Source: Takashimella koratensis
Lineage: Eukaryota; Basidiomycota; Tremellomycetes; Trichosporonales; Tetragoniomycetaceae
Assembly (NCBI GenBank): GCA_003116875.1
Contig: BCKT01000021.1
Span: 5,121 to 69,120, forward strand
DNA: 64,000 nucleotides
Reading direction: 5' to 3'
The position numbers and the translations under genes are program-made. The notes beneath the pieces were generated by a model. The model made no database searches and was not told the DNA's origin. It was given only the letters and a program-made list of their open reading frames with translations. Of this stretch, positions 9,933 to 22,355 are shown piece by piece. Position 1 is the stretch's first letter, and each line of letters opens with the position of its first letter.

Positions 9933-12641
9933 ATGGCGACGATAGCGACGAGATCGGGCTCGAGCTCGGTAGGCGACGTAAAGGCGGTGACTGGTACTGG
10001 GACCGGTTCTCCAAAGACATCGGTACCCGTCGAAAACCAAGCTGCGTTTCCCAGCGGATCGACCACTCCAGTCACCCCTGACGCAGCCGGCTCGAGTCCC
10101 GCTCTCACACTCAGTGACGAGCCCGGGACCCCTTCGCCTGATCGGAAAGACAACGAGATCGTGCTAGAGGACCAATCAACCCGTCTCCCTCTGCGGCGTA
10201 TCATGGTCATCTACTTTGGGATCGGTGAGTCCGGATGTCCTCATATTCGCGCGCCCACTCGCTACATCCCTTCACCTTACCGCGAACACGACGAGTATCG
10301 GCCGACTGGAGAGGGACATGGCTGACAAAGTGGATGGGTAGGAATCGCGTTGATCGTTTCGTTCATCGACCAGACATCGGTATCTACCGCCGCGCCGCAG
10401 ATTGGCACAGATCTAGGTGGATCAGCTACCATCTCCTGGGTTGGTACCGCGTTCCTCGTGGCTAAGTGAGTTCAATCTCCGGACCTCTTCCACCCTTTTC
10501 ACACCTCAGCCCCAATTAACCTACCCAGCTGCGCATTCCAACTCGTCTACGGCCGCCTGAGCGACATCTTCGGCCGCAAAAACATGCTCCAAATAGCCAC
10601 CGCCCTCCTGGCCATCGGCAACCTCATGTGCTCTTTCGCCCAGACACCTATCGAGCTATACTGTTTCCGCGCCATCTCGGGAATCGGAGGTGGTGGAGTC
10701 AACAATATCGCCATGGTCGTGGTCTCTGATATCGTACCTCTTCGGGAACGTGGAAAGTATCAGGGTTTCATTACGGCTGCGGTGAGTGGGATCCAGGAAT
10801 GTATGAGCTGGAGGGAGAGGAGTCGTATTGTGTTGTGTGTTACTGGAGAGATTACGAAAGACTGACGCCTTGTTCAGACTGCTCTGGGCAACGCTATCGG
10901 ACCTTTCATTGGCGGTGGTCTCGCATATGCCGGCCAATGGCGCTGGCTCTTCCGGTACGCCCTTGCTCTTTCCCACCTTTTCCTCCCTGGAGTTGAAGGC
11001 CTACTAACCCCATCCAGAGTCACCACCCTCTGTGGCGTCCTCGTCATCGTCGCCAACCACTTCATCCTTCCTCTCAAACCCGTGACCGGTTCCATCCGGA
11101 CCAAACTTGGTCAAATCGACTACATGGGTATCTTCCTCTCAGCCACAGCTACTATCCTTCTCCTCGTTCCTATCTCCGGCGGAGGGTCGACGTTCTCGTG
11201 GAGTAGCGCGGTGGTTATCGTGCTTTTGGTTGTAGGAGGAGCTTGTGGCGTCGCCTTCACGGTGCAGGAGTTGAGGTTTACGAGGTTGCCTATCTTGCCG
11301 AGTAAGTCTGGTGTTCAAGGAATGAGCCGTATACTGACTGTGAATCTCCCACCCCAGTGCGCATCTTCAAGCAGCGTACTAGTGCACTCGTCATGATCTC
11401 ATCCTTCTGCATCGGTGTCATCTACTATGGCGTAGGTTACTCCATTTTTCGCTTCACTCTGCACTCGTGCACCTGCTTATCCATATCAGAACATCTTTTT
11501 CATCCCTGTCTACTTTCAAAACGTGAAAGGATACTCGGCTCTTACTTCTGGTGCTTTCGTTTTGGTCTATACCTTCCCCCAAGCGATCTGGGGTATTACC
11601 TCGGGCTACTACATCTCCAAGACAAACCACTACAGGCGTGTTATCGTGAGTTGCCTCGGTCTCTGTAGATTTGTCTCATGTCGCACGTTATACTGATCTC
11701 CTTGACAGATTCTCGGCGCGACGTTGTGGACGCTTGGCTTGGGACTGCAGCTTATCTGGGTCCCAGCTACCAACCTCGGCATGATCCTTGGTTTCCTCGA
11801 AATCAACTCTGTCGGCGTAGGATGGAGTCTTCAGACGAGTTAGTACCGCCTTGATCACAACAACGCTTTCATACAAGCTCGTATGCGGCGCTAAATCTCT
11901 CACTCTCAGCGCTCGTCGCAGTCCTTGCTGTTACAGCGGCCAAAGATCGCGCAGTCGTCACTGCCTCGCGCAACTTCTTCCGCACCCTCGGCGGCGCTTT
12001 CGGCCTAGCGAGTGCGTACCTCCTTCCGTCTTTCTTCCTCCTCTACCTGAGTTCATCTGACCTTGACTGACTCGGTCGCAGTCGCCAACGCAGTGTACCA
12101 GAGCGTCGTGAAATCACGACTCGAGCTCGTCTCTGGCCTCTCGGCTCAACAACGTTCCGATCTCATTACCTCGGCGCTCTCAGCTATGGACTCGTTGTCA
12201 TCGGATCTGAAAGAAGAAGTCAAGGTCGTTTTCTGTGATGGATTGCGATACGTATTCTTGACGTTCACCGCTATCGGAGCGGTGTATATCATTACCAGCT
12301 TCTTCATCGAGGTGGGTCCCTGTTGTTTGCCCTCTTCCCTCTCTTGCTGGTGGCTATCACCCAGAGTCGAACAATGCTGACTGAGGTTACAGGAAATTCC
12401 ATTCAGGAAAGACGCACCGGATTTGGAGGCGGAGAAACTTCGAGCGAGAGGAGCAGCGGATGTGGAGAAGCTTGAAATACAGAGTGCGCCTCTGACTGGG
12501 GGAAACGAAGAGGTAGAAGACGTGCCTCGGCTGTCGTCACGAGAACAGAGTGTCGAGACGGAAGAGAGTGTAGGAGATGTGGAGGGGGGGAAGCTGAGCG
12601 AAGAGGGAAAGGTGAAGCCTGAGTTGGATGTCAAGTTATGA
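9933..12641 (+). CDS. MFS drug:H+ antiporter, DHA2-like (14 TM)
   Basis: Eleven exons, 9933-10224, 10342-10465, 10529-10781, 10878-10954, 11018-11301, 11358-11431, 11490-11645, 11709-11838, 11910-12011, 12082-12311 and 12393-12641, give 656 residues. A cytosolic N-terminus of about 85 residues (Ser/Thr/Pro-rich) precedes TM1 (IMVIYFGIGIALIVSFIDQT). The loop 2-3 motif is GRLSDIFGRKN, the major facilitator motif A. PFIGGGLAYAGQWRWLF corresponds to the antiporter motif C and WRW regions. The last helix ends TAIGAVYIITSFFIE, followed by an acidic tail of about 80 residues. Size and motifs fit the 14-helix DHA2 exporters of the plasma or vacuolar membrane that expel toxic organics. The substrate is unknown. 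It shares a promoter region with the flavin monooxygenase, which could supply oxygenated substrates (inference). Confidence 0.9.
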
Positions 12642-12902
12642 AGGGGGTTACGATGAATCATATAGACAAAGCTAGAACTGATGTATCCCACATTTGCATG
12701 GATCAAGGCCTCGTTCAGTCAATACCATCTCTTATTGAGAGTCAGAGTGTCCTCGTATCTCGCTCTTCAACTTGACTTGAAGAAAAGACGTATCCAGTTT
12801 AAGAGAATATAGAGATCTATGCATTCTAGAACAGAATCGGGCCCCAATCGCCCAACTTGTTGTATTTTACGTTTTATCCTCGACGACAAGGTCAAGAGGT
12901 GA

Positions 12903-15330
12903 TTACCACCCGTAAGCGGCGTCGACGGTGCACATATCGTGCATTTGCTGGGGGATGTCAAAGGCCGCGACTTGGGATGGGAGGTCGGTGATGGTCATCA
13001 AGAGACCGATCTCCATGTGCCAGGTGATGTGGCAGTGGAAGGTCCAGACACCGGCTGGAAGGGTGTTAGTCAAGCTCCGCATGTGGGAATAGCAGAGAGG
13101 TGGCGAATGAAGAAGTGGTGAAGCTTGGAGTGGGAAAGGGGAGGAAGTATACACGACCTGGACTCACGGTTGTCGGTGGCGAAACGGAGAACGACGTGGC
13201 CATAAGCCGGGATTTGAACAGTATCACGCCTCATCGGGTTGGTGGTGTTAAGCGAAGACGAGATGGAGTAGAAGTGGCTATCACCCTGAGACATGACCCA
13301 GAAAGTGTGTCCGTGCAAGTGGAACGGGTGAGTTCCGTCGTCGAGCGAGTTGACGACGAGGTCCATGTACCCTGCCTGCTCGTTAACCAAGCTGAGCTGG
13401 TCCCCGATATTGTTGTTGATCGCGGTCACATTGCTCGCGGTGGCGTTGGTGATGGTATTGATTGCGAATTGACCCGGGCTGAGCGGGGACCACGAGGACG
13501 AGTTGAAGAACATGTAGTGCTGGTTGTTCGCGGTGTACTGCATGTCGAACTGAACAAACTGCTGCGCGGTCGGCAAGGGCGCGTCGAGCTTGTCCGCAGG
13601 GACAAAGACGCTCTGAGGGGTCCAGTCGGTGAAGTTCGAGTCGGGCGCAGGGAGGTCATCGGGGATCACCGTGTCTGCGATTCCAGTGTACCTGAGGACA
13701 CCATAAGTCGACTCGTTGAACCCGGGGCCAGAGTATCGGATCTGATCGGTAGCAAGGTCGTTACGGATCCAGTAAGCTCCCGGTGTCTGGTCGAGGGTCA
13801 CGAGGACGCTGTACCTCTGGGCGACAGTGAGGTCGACACTCGACACTTGGATAGGCTCGACGCTCACGCCGTCAATCTCAACGATCGTAAGCGTGTGGTT
13901 ATCGATACTAAAGATGGTGTCGGTGAACGTCCCCGAGTTGATCAAGCGGAACCGGTAAGTGTTGTTGGTCGCCAGCGTAAGGTTCCAGTAGTCGGTGGTC
14001 AGGTTGCCGCAGTAGTTGGTCTCGGGGTAGTAGGTGCCCTCGGTGGTGGAACGCTTGCGGAGGGAAGGCTTGTGGTGAGTGCCCACAGCGGGGAAGGCAC
14101 GCTTGCGCTCGGCGATGACAAGATCGGTAGGAGGCATGTACGCGCAAGTCGCCTGGGAGATACCGTTGATCATGCTGCAAAGGTACAGAAGTATAAGCAA
14201 TGACTTCAACGAGCGGAAGTGATAGGATTGCGCGGATATCACGAAGAACTGGATTCAGACTCACCCTCCATCGGGGGACGGCTCGTCACCGGGTTGACCG
14301 TCGATACCGGTTCCAACAGCCTCGAAACGCCAGTTGAGCGCACCCGAGACAGTGTTGTACATGTCGTTCAGCATGAACGTGTACTCGTCGTGGTAAGGGT
14401 TGGCGGTCATCGCGGTCTCGTTGGGGGCGTGGAGGATGAGCGCGCCGTACTGGCCGTCGGTGTACTAGACATAGTCAGCATTACGGGGGCTGTGATGGCG
14501 CTCAAGCGCCGTGGGAGACAACGAGGTGATGTAATCCAGTAGCACAGTCACCAGGTGTGAAGTTGGGACGACATACCTGGGCGAGCTTGTGGGCGTGGTA
14601 CCAGTAGGTGCCGACGTCTTGGACAGCTGCCACAATGTCAGCTCCACATTCGCCTTATCCTTTCGGCCGATGTTCAGAACATCGGCCGATGCTCTCACTC
14701 ACTCCAGTTGTAAGTCATCGAGCCACCTGGTGGGATTCCACACTGAGTGATCGAATAAGTTCCGTCCATAAAGTTGTAGCCACGGAGAGTCTGACCGTGC
14801 CAGTGCATGGCGGTCTCGTTGGTCATGTTGTTGAAGATGTTAATGATGAGCCTGTCACCGAGGTTAGCCTCGACGATGGGGCCCGGGCTGAGCCCGTTGA
14901 TCACGATCATCGGCTTGGTCATGGCGCCTGGCGAACCGAGAACCTCGCTAAGCGTCCAGTTGAAGTAGCGCGTCGTAGGGGAGGAAGAGATCGTGAAGTT
15001 GCGGTTGGAACCAAGCCATCGAGTCTGGTCGCCAAGCATAGACTGGCGAGAGATCACGGTAGTGAGCTGCGTGGCATTGCCAGGACCCGCTGCAGCGATG
15101 CTGGACGAGTAGGTCTCCGAGCCGTAGGTGGTGGTAGAGGACGAGGAAGAGGAGGATGAAGAAGACTTTTTGAGGCCGACGCCGAGACCGACACCGAGCG
15201 CGATGGCGAGGACGACGATGATCGCGACGGCACCGATCAGAATGTTGCGGAAGCGATTGGACCGGCGATGAGCCTGTTGCGACGAGAGCGTAGAGGGCCC
15301 AGCGGGCTGCTTGACCTCTTCTTCAGACAT
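12903..15330 (-). CDS. Laccase-like multicopper oxidase with N-terminal membrane anchor
   Basis: Five exons, 15330-14703, 14626-14577, 14464-14265, 14174-13168 and 13054-12903, give 678 residues. About 28 residues of cytosolic N-terminus precede one hydrophobic helix (residues about 29-52) and a Ser run; the catalytic domain follows. All four copper motifs are present: HWHG, WYHAHK, HPFHLHGH and HCHITWHMEIGL. The residue ten positions after the cysteine is Leu, so type-1 copper lacks a Met axial ligand, as in laccases of medium to high potential. Many NxS/T sites imply passage through the secretory pathway. The helix could be a type II signal anchor. Expected chemistry is one-electron oxidation of phenols, for example in melanin formation, with O2 reduced to water. 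The gene is divergent from a secreted acid phosphatase. Confidence 0.93.
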
Positions 15331-17002
15331 GGTGTCGAGAGGTTGGCTGAGTGGTCGTCAAAAGTCGTGGGAAAGAGTCGAAGGCGATGGAGAAAGCCGA
15401 AATGTCCACGCAAACCCAATGGGAGGTTGAAAATAAAGTCGCCGTTGTTTTCGTAGAAACAATCAGATAACAAAGAGGCTGCAAGAAATTCTCGCCTGAC
15501 TGTGTGTCGACACCAAACGCAGGGGAGCGCGACGAGCGAGGGAGCAGCCAGATGAGAGCCGGGTGGGGGAGGGGCGACAAGAGGAGAGAAAAAAGCGCAG
15601 AATGTGGAAAAAGGGCGCAACGCGTGTGCTCGATGGTCGCGCCAAGAGCGCCGATTGAACGTCCGTCTGCAATGTCCACGTTCAAACCGCACTCCCCGGC
15701 CGAAAGATTACCGTGCGGAACGCCGGTGGAGGAGGAGAGGAGCCGGTTAAACGAGAGCCCAGCAACGAGGAGGAGCAGAAAAAAGAGCGTCCCATCTGAC
15801 CGCAGTGCATCCCGAATTCCTGAGGGCTCATTCGCACCCGACCAAGCCTCGATGTCTCTCTCGTCTCATCGAGGGCCTCGTGTCCGAAGCTAGTGAAGGA
15901 GGAAAAAAAATGGCTCAACAGTGAAAAGGGAATAGGCGATGTCCGGTCCGTTAGGCGGACGAGAAGCAGTAGGGATCGACCGTCTCTCTCGTGATGCCTG
16001 TTGCTCGCCGGTTGCCTGGTTTTCTTCTCGCGTTGCAAGTGTGGATGGGAGAAACGTGGCCGTTGAAGTGGTTGGTCAAAGACGAACGTGCATCGGGATG
16101 ATCCCGAATAACCGCGAGGGCGAGCGGCTGGGCTAGGGACAGGGCCGGACCGAGGCTGAGGGTGAAGGTCGGAGAGACCTGGACATTGAAGTAAAAAAAA
16201 AACAGAGGTCAATTCCGTTCGTCTGACTGGCTCGTGTGGGCATGGGTGAGCTTTATTTTTGGTCCCGTGCCTTGCTTGGCTTGGTCTGCGGTCCAAAGGA
16301 AGGGTTCAAAGGATGGTGGATCTGGCCGTTGCCGTATTTAAACCACCCACACAGGTCAAGACCCTGAGGCCAATCAATCTGTGCCCTGTGCGCTCGACCC
16401 TGGATGATGGGACTAATGTCCATATGCATGCAGCCAATCACACCTCGTACAGAGGTCATCCCAAGCAAACGTGCTCCCATAAACCGGCTCATCCAAACCC
16501 GTCTCAACCAAAGCTCATTCACCCACTCGTTCTTCTCACACACGTTGCAACTAGACCATGTCAAACCCAACAACGCTCATTGGTTGCCCTCCCTCGCGAC
16601 GTCCCGGCCTGCACCCAGCTCACCTGCGCCATTGGGCGTGTCTCGTGTGACGGGACTTGGCTCTGGACAAAACGAGCAAAAAATAGATTGCGCCCCTCGA
16701 CGCGGCCGGCCCACAAGGGCGAGCAGAGAAGAGGAAAAAGAAAAAAAAAAAAAAAAAAAAAGTTCTCGACTGTGGCGCGACGATTCCATTGCACCGGGAA
16801 TGCGAGCGTCCTGGCTGCACGGAGTGACACCCTTCGCGCTCCGTTTCTGCACAGCGGTCCGAAGACTCTCCTCCCTATTGACAGCTTCTTAAACCAGGGG
16901 GTATCCGACTGATCCAACAGCCCCCTCTTCCTTTTTTTTCTTCTTCTCAACCCAACCACCACTTCATTCTCCACCCTTTCCAACTCCCAAAAAGCATCAA
17001 CA
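15331..17002. other. Divergent promoter region, laccase / acid phosphatase
   Basis: This 1.67 kb region contains a run of 21 A at 16741-16761 and a TATTTAAA stretch near 16335. The open frames on either strand are not protein-like and overlap one another. It is probably a large regulatory region for two cell-surface enzymes. Confidence 0.55.
16741..16761. repeat. Poly(A) tract
   Basis: Twenty-one consecutive A lie about 240 bp upstream of the acid phosphatase start. This is a possible nucleosome-excluding element. Confidence 0.9.
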
Positions 17003-18710
17003 ATGCTCTTCGCTCTTTTCGCTCTCCTCCCGGCGCTCGTGCAGGCTGCGACCGTCCAGACTTTCGCCAAGCCCGCGGCGTGCCCCACCTGCATCAGCAG
17101 CAACTACGTTGGCCAGTCTAACGGCTCCCTCCCCGTCGCCCCGGTCGTCGCCGGCAAGTGTGAGTACACTTTTTTCTGTGGCAATTGAGGCAAATCCCCC
17201 TCAATGAAGGCCCGGGCCCAAATGATGCCAAGCGACTGCGCACGGAAATTATGATCCGAACATTTGCTGACAATAACGCAGCGTACGACCGTTTCATCAC
17301 CATCTGGCTCGAGAACACCGACTTCGCGTCGGCCGCTGCCTCGTCCACTTTCCAGAAGATCGCCGGCCAGGGTATCCTCCTCACCAACTACAACGGTGTC
17401 ACCCACCCTTCCGAGCCCAACTACGTTGCCGCCAGTGAGTAAACTCGGGGAAACGCGTGCCATCTGCCTTCGTCTGCTAACTTGACTCAGTGACCGGTGA
17501 CTTCTTCGGTATGGGCGACGACAACAACTACTACCTTCCGTACAACGTCTCCTCGATGGTTGACGTTCTCGAGGCCAAGAACGTCTCGTGGGCTTCGTAC
17601 CGTGAGTACTCGCAACCAATGCAAGGGTTCTTTCGCTGACACATTGCAGAGGAGAACATGCCGTACGACGGTTTCGCTGGCGACTACTCCCAGCCCAACT
17701 ACCTCAACGCTTCGGCCGGCTCGTACACTTACTACAAGCGCAAGCACAACCCCCACATCATCACCAACACCGTCGCCGGCTTCCCCAACCGTGCGCTCCG
17801 TGTCCGTAACTTGTGAGTACTTGTGCTTCTCCCAGCGTATATCACTGGCTAACCCTCTCGCAGCAACGACTTTGCCGTTGACGTCAACGCCTCGGCCCTC
17901 CCCCAGCACGTCTGGATCACCCCTAACCTCGTCAACGACGCCCACGACACCGACGTCACCTTCGTCTCTGCTTGGCTCGAGTACTGGCTCATCCCCCTCC
18001 TCTCCAACCCGCTCTTCAACAACAACCGCACCCTCATTCAGCTCACCTTCGACGAGAACGAGTCGTACGACATCCAGAACGTCGTCTACACCGTCCTCCT
18101 CGGTGGCGCCGTCCCCTCCAACCTCCACGGCACCAACGACTCGACCTTCTACACCCACTACTCGATGATGTCGTCTGTTCAGAACAACTGGGGCCTCCAG
18201 TCTCTCGGTCGCCAGGACACCAACAAGACCATGGCTGCCGTCTGGCAGTTCCAGGCCAACCAGACCGGCTACACCAACTACGTCCCCTCCGCGTCTGAGA
18301 TCCCCATGACCAACCTTACCGGTATCTTCCCTGGTGTCTGCAACACCGCCATCTGGACCCCCGTCCTTGCCCCCAACACCACTGCCGTTGGTGCTGGTGC
18401 CACCGGTGTCTTCTACAACAACACCGCCACCAACCTCCAGCTCACCAGCTACACCAGCGTTAACCTTACCGCCGTCAACCTCGTCAACCCCATCACCATC
18501 AACCCCAACTTCACCTACTCGGGCTTCAACGTTGACAACACCTCGTCCCCGGCTGCCGTCAGCGCTTCTTCCGCCGCTGCCGCCGCCAAGACCTCCACCG
18601 CTGCTGCCGCCAGCGCCTCCGCCTCCAAGGCCTCCAGCGGCTCCCGCACCACCGTTGTCGCCGGCTCCGTCGTCGGTGCCCTCGCCCTCGGTGTCGCCAT
18701 GCTCCTCTAA
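17003..18710 (+). CDS. Secreted acid phosphatase (phosphoesterase family), GPI-type C-terminus
   Basis: Five exons, 17003-17159, 17282-17434, 17491-17601, 17650-17812 and 17864-18710, give 476 residues. A short signal peptide (MLFALFALLPALVQA) is followed by YDRFITIWLENTDF, HPSEPNYVAAMTGDFFG, ENMPYDGF and LTFDENESYD. These blocks belong to the PhoA-type acid phosphatases of the phospholipase C-like phosphoesterase family. About a dozen NxS/T sequons mark a heavily glycosylated extracellular enzyme. The C-terminus has a Ser/Ala-rich stalk and a final hydrophobic segment (VVAGSVVGALALGVAMLL) ending the protein, which is the signature of a GPI-anchor signal. Predicted role: release of phosphate from organic esters at the cell wall. 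Codons are strongly C-ending, suggesting high expression. Confidence 0.9.
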
Positions 18711-19777
18711 GCAGCATGCCCCACCCCTTAGACCCCCGCATAAAAGTTAGACCTACCTGGGCTATTCCCTCTTTCATAGTTTCTAAAATTCAGGAAATGA
18801 GATAAAATCCTCAAACATTCATTCCCCCGTTCCCTATTTAATATCCTCTGTTCTGGTTCCTGCGAAATATGCACTCTGCAGGTCGGAGATCTGTCTGCTC
18901 ATCTTATCACTTTCTCGGATAAAGCTATCAACGACTTGGGGAGAAGTAGATTACCAGCATCGCAACACGAAATTAAGACAAGAGACGCGTGTGGAGTGTC
19001 TAAAGATGAGTCTTGTCCCAAGCCAGGTTAGTCAAACTCAAGCCGTGACTTGTTACATCGATCGTTCTGTTCACCGGCCTCGATATCCTAGGCCTGAGAG
19101 ACGAGAGCAGTCACAGTCTCCGCTCAAAGCCTACGCCTTGAAGCGGCAGCTGCGCAGTTAGGTAACAAAGGCTTACCTCCTTTGACCTGAGGTATAGGTA
19201 TAGGCGAAGCTCAAGTTTTCGCCAGCTGCGGTACTTGCCGCGGCGAACTTTTGGAGGCCGGCAATGTATTTGTTAGCCCAATGTGAGACGACCCCGCCTC
19301 CAAGCGTTCAATCCTTTGTTGTCAGCTTGAAACGGTGAGCCTCGTCCTGTAGATCTCCTGTAATGGGGGACCCCCGCAGAGAGTGTTACGCCCAAGCCTG
19401 AAGCGGAGCTCCTTCAGACTTTACAAGCGCGGCGGAGTAAAGCACTTATCAAAAAGCCTTTCTTCCTGTCGGAGCTTCAATGCTCTTCTTGTTGTTGGAC
19501 AGTCTCAACTACCTTACAGAAGCTGTTTTGCATACATATAAGCCGTCGCTGCGTGCGCATTGATAAGCATTTGAATCAACACCCCTCTTTTGAACTCTGA
19601 ATTCGTTCCCAACCGTACCCGCGCCTGGTTCGAGACATAGAGTACGTACATTGATCGCTGTGTATTCACTTACACCCAACCTATAGGACACCCGTCAAAT
19701 CTACACGCTTCCTTTTCATTGTGACGCAAATAGAAGAGACCAGTGCTGGCGCGCCCCAAGTCGGGAAAGAGGTGAAG
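18711..19777. other. Intergenic region entering the AT-richer island
   Basis: About 1.07 kb with no supported gene. The DNA becomes visibly less GC-rich than the preceding genes. A CATACATATAAG stretch near 19530 is a possible TATA element for the first paralogue. Several CTTACCT- and TTCGCC-like short repeats occur, but no clear inverted repeats were found. Confidence 0.5.
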
Positions 19778-21433
19778 ATGTTTGTGTGGACTTCGGAAAA
19801 CCCTTGGAGCTCCACCGCTGTCGAAGAAGCCATATATGGCGAGTCGAAGAAGGACGTGGATGCTCAGCGAAGGCTTCGATTCGCTGAATTCTGTCGAGAA
19901 TACGCCGATGGTCTTGCGCACAATCCCCAACTGCACCTGACAAGTCTTGCCAGCAACAAGAGGTCCGTCGCTCAGAAATCCTTCACCGGTTTGTTCCTCA
20001 AGTACACCGGCACTATCTCCCAATCGCAGGCCGGACCATCCTCCCTTCCCAGCAAGCCAACCGGCCTCGCCTGTTTCGCAACAAAGATTGTTCCTCTTCC
20101 CAAGCAAGTCATTGAAGCAATGATCGACGGATCTATGGAGGAATACAGTCTTTACTACCGAAAGAAGAGAGGGACGGATTGGGGAAGGAAATCGTCCACA
20201 GCCGATGCGATCAATTTGTTATTCGCACAATTTCGAGCCAAACTACCGAGCGAAAGCTGGAAACGACTCGACGAATCAACCGCACCATCCGACAAAGCTC
20301 TTGGAATTTGGATGGAACAGAAAAGGAGCAATTTTGCCGGATGCACGAGCAGATACACAGCAAGTCTCACTTTTACTTCGTCTTTCCCTTCGTCGAAAGT
20401 GAGCCTGGTGGCCGACAATGCGCTTACACCGCCAAAAATCGGTACCTCTCATTTACCGGTTCCGACTCCTGGTCGCATCAGTGGAGTGACACCTTTGACC
20501 GAACGTCATACGATTGCACCGTCCGTTTTGGACACAGTGCTATATTTCAAACGGGTTGGGGATTCATCTCTCGACGCTACCGACTGCTATTTAAGTGCAA
20601 CAGGTCGGCCTCGACCGCTTGCGCGTCGTTCATGCATCCCCGTCGTTCTCCGCGGCCGCAACCGCTTTTGGGCCCGTGCGCCGCAGCGCTGCATCGCCTC
20701 CACTAGTGGTCTTATTGTTCTCCATGGTCTCGGCCTGCGCCACCTGCGCCACCCCGCTCGGTCTTATTGTTCTCCATGGTCTCGGCCTGCGCCACCCCGC
20801 TCGGTCCTCTCTCGGCATCCAGGTACCTCGGGACCGCTCGGACCGCCTCAGACGCCCTCCGACGTCCTACCTGACACACAGCATGGCCTACTCCTACACC
20901 CCCGGAAACCAGAACATTCCCCGATGATAGTCAGGGGTCAACCATGGTGGCGGAGACAAGTGAATCTTTCTCACATGGTTACTCAATGTTAGGAATGATC
21001 AGCTAACGTCTGGCCCTTTCTAGATCATCCAACTGTGGAAGAAGTCTTGACTTGGTTGGAAGCTGGAAAAAGTGACAAACTGTCTCGGGGTGAGGACAGA
21101 AACTCGCTCACGGAAGCGACAACTTCGCTGAGTGAGCGCTGCATGGCGTGCTTTATTTAGCTTTGGTCTACTAAACCTTTTGCAAGAATCGATTGCCGCT
21201 TCGGTGTATACCAGCTCTTGGGGCGCACATGATGGGGAGCACATGATCGCTGTCTGAGAGAAGACGACGTTCCCTCTCTCCAACAGACATTTCAAGGCAG
21301 GAGATATCATTTCTGGACTCCGGGATCCAGAGTCGAAGCTGGACAACCCTCGTTTCTACAACTCAATCCGGCCACTGTGCCAATGACGATGGACGACATT
21401 GAGTCTTTCAAGGACTTCTTGGAGAATGAATAG
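19778..21433 (+). CDS. Unknown tandem family, copy 1 (structure partly unresolved)
   Basis: I do not recognise this family. The first exon frame begins at ATG 19778 (MFVWTSENPWSS) and is open to 20992. The part to about 20480 aligns with copy 2: VWxxxNPWxS; RxxxFxxFCRxY; LHxTSxAS; KxFTxxFxxYT; then GIWMEQKR...SRYTASL. Beyond about 20590 the frame becomes Arg/Pro-rich and crosses an out-of-frame 52/43-nt duplication, so it may be spliced or damaged there. An intron with branch-like CTAAC and acceptor CCCTTTCTAG at 21023 precedes a protein-like exon (DHPTVEEVLTWLEAGKSDKL). A last segment to TAG 21433 contains YHFWTPGSRVEAGQPSFLQL, matching FWTPALNIDG in copy 2. The whole locus therefore probably spans to 21433. 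No signal peptide or membrane segment is seen. Codon use is less GC-biased than the flanking genes. Confidence 0.5.
20708..20802 (+). repeat. Tandem direct duplication of 52 and 43 nt
   Basis: The unit starting GGTCTTATTGTTCTCC occurs at 20708-20759 and again at 20760-20802. The second copy lacks one internal 9-nt TGCGCCACC repeat. Neither length is a multiple of three, so the duplication changes the reading frame of copy 1. Confidence 0.9.
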
Positions 21434-22355
21434 AACGGCGAAAGGCTTGAGAGTGGTTATAGTGCTGTCGTTGGTCCGCAAAGGGGGATGGTCTCAGACT
21501 TGGTCTCGAGATGGTGAGGCTTGTAGCTATGACACATCGAAACCAGTGGGTACTGTCATAGTAGGGCCGCTGCGTTTCACATGCTGGCGACAAGGGTACT
21601 GTACTGTGGCATGCAGTTTGCAAGCAGAAGGAGCTGGAATTCGTCACCAACTGCTGCGTTAGTAAAAGCAGTTTTGACTGCCAGAAGTACTGCAGTTGCA
21701 AGGTTTTATATGAAGCGATCATGAAAGACTTGACATGCAGTTTCCCCCAGAGCATAGTAAAATGTCCTTGGGGTGATCCTCATCAAAATTTTATCTCCTT
21801 TGGTCTGAGAGTCAATGTGTGGGCATTTGAAATTACGGTGTAAGATCATGCCACGCCAAAGAGTGAGCAGCACAGCGGTCACGGCCAATCAAGAAGGCGT
21901 TCACGACTTCTCCTCTGACTTTGCGCCTCTGTCAATCAACGGGCGTACTTCACCTTGGTCGCGGCGGAATGGTAAAGGTGAGGGTGCAACGCACGTTTGT
22001 CGGTCCATCCGACAGTAGGGCTGCCCTTTCCCTGTCCGACCAACTCGTCCGGCCAAGTTATCCGGCCAAGTTGTCCGACGAACCTCTTTTTGTCTGAGTT
22101 CCAAGAAAAGCCTTCAAGTCGCTGAGCTGGAGGTGCACTGGAGCTGCTCGTTCATAGGGGATATATCGATGAAATCTACCTGAATGAACATGATGATCGA
22201 TTTCTCTCCTTCGATTTCTCTCCTTCCTCATCTTCGACTTCGGCATCAGTCCACGTTTACTCTCGCATAACGCCATATCAGCTTTGTATTCAACACTCAC
22301 TACTATCTCTCCATCCTTCGTGAAGACCCACCGCCTGGAAGCACTCTCAGCACTG
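21434..22355. other. Intergenic region between tandem copies 1 and 2
   Basis: About 0.9 kb without a supported gene. It holds short tandem repeats: TCCGGCCAAGTT units at about 22043-22070 and TCGATTTCTCTCCT units at about 22197-22225. Confidence 0.5.

Noticed and set aside
13100..14203. 367-codon + strand frame
   Set aside because: Antisense shadow of the laccase catalytic exon.
16259..16912. 217-codon + strand frame in the laccase/phosphatase promoter
   Set aside because: It runs through the poly(A) tract as poly-Lys, overlaps other open frames, and has no motif or splice logic.
17487..18168. 223-codon frames on both strands
   Set aside because: Shadows produced by the strongly C-ending codons of the acid phosphatase.
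19600..19640. B-box-like GGTTCGAGAC, possible tRNA
   Set aside because: No A box at the right distance and no acceptor-stem pairing.
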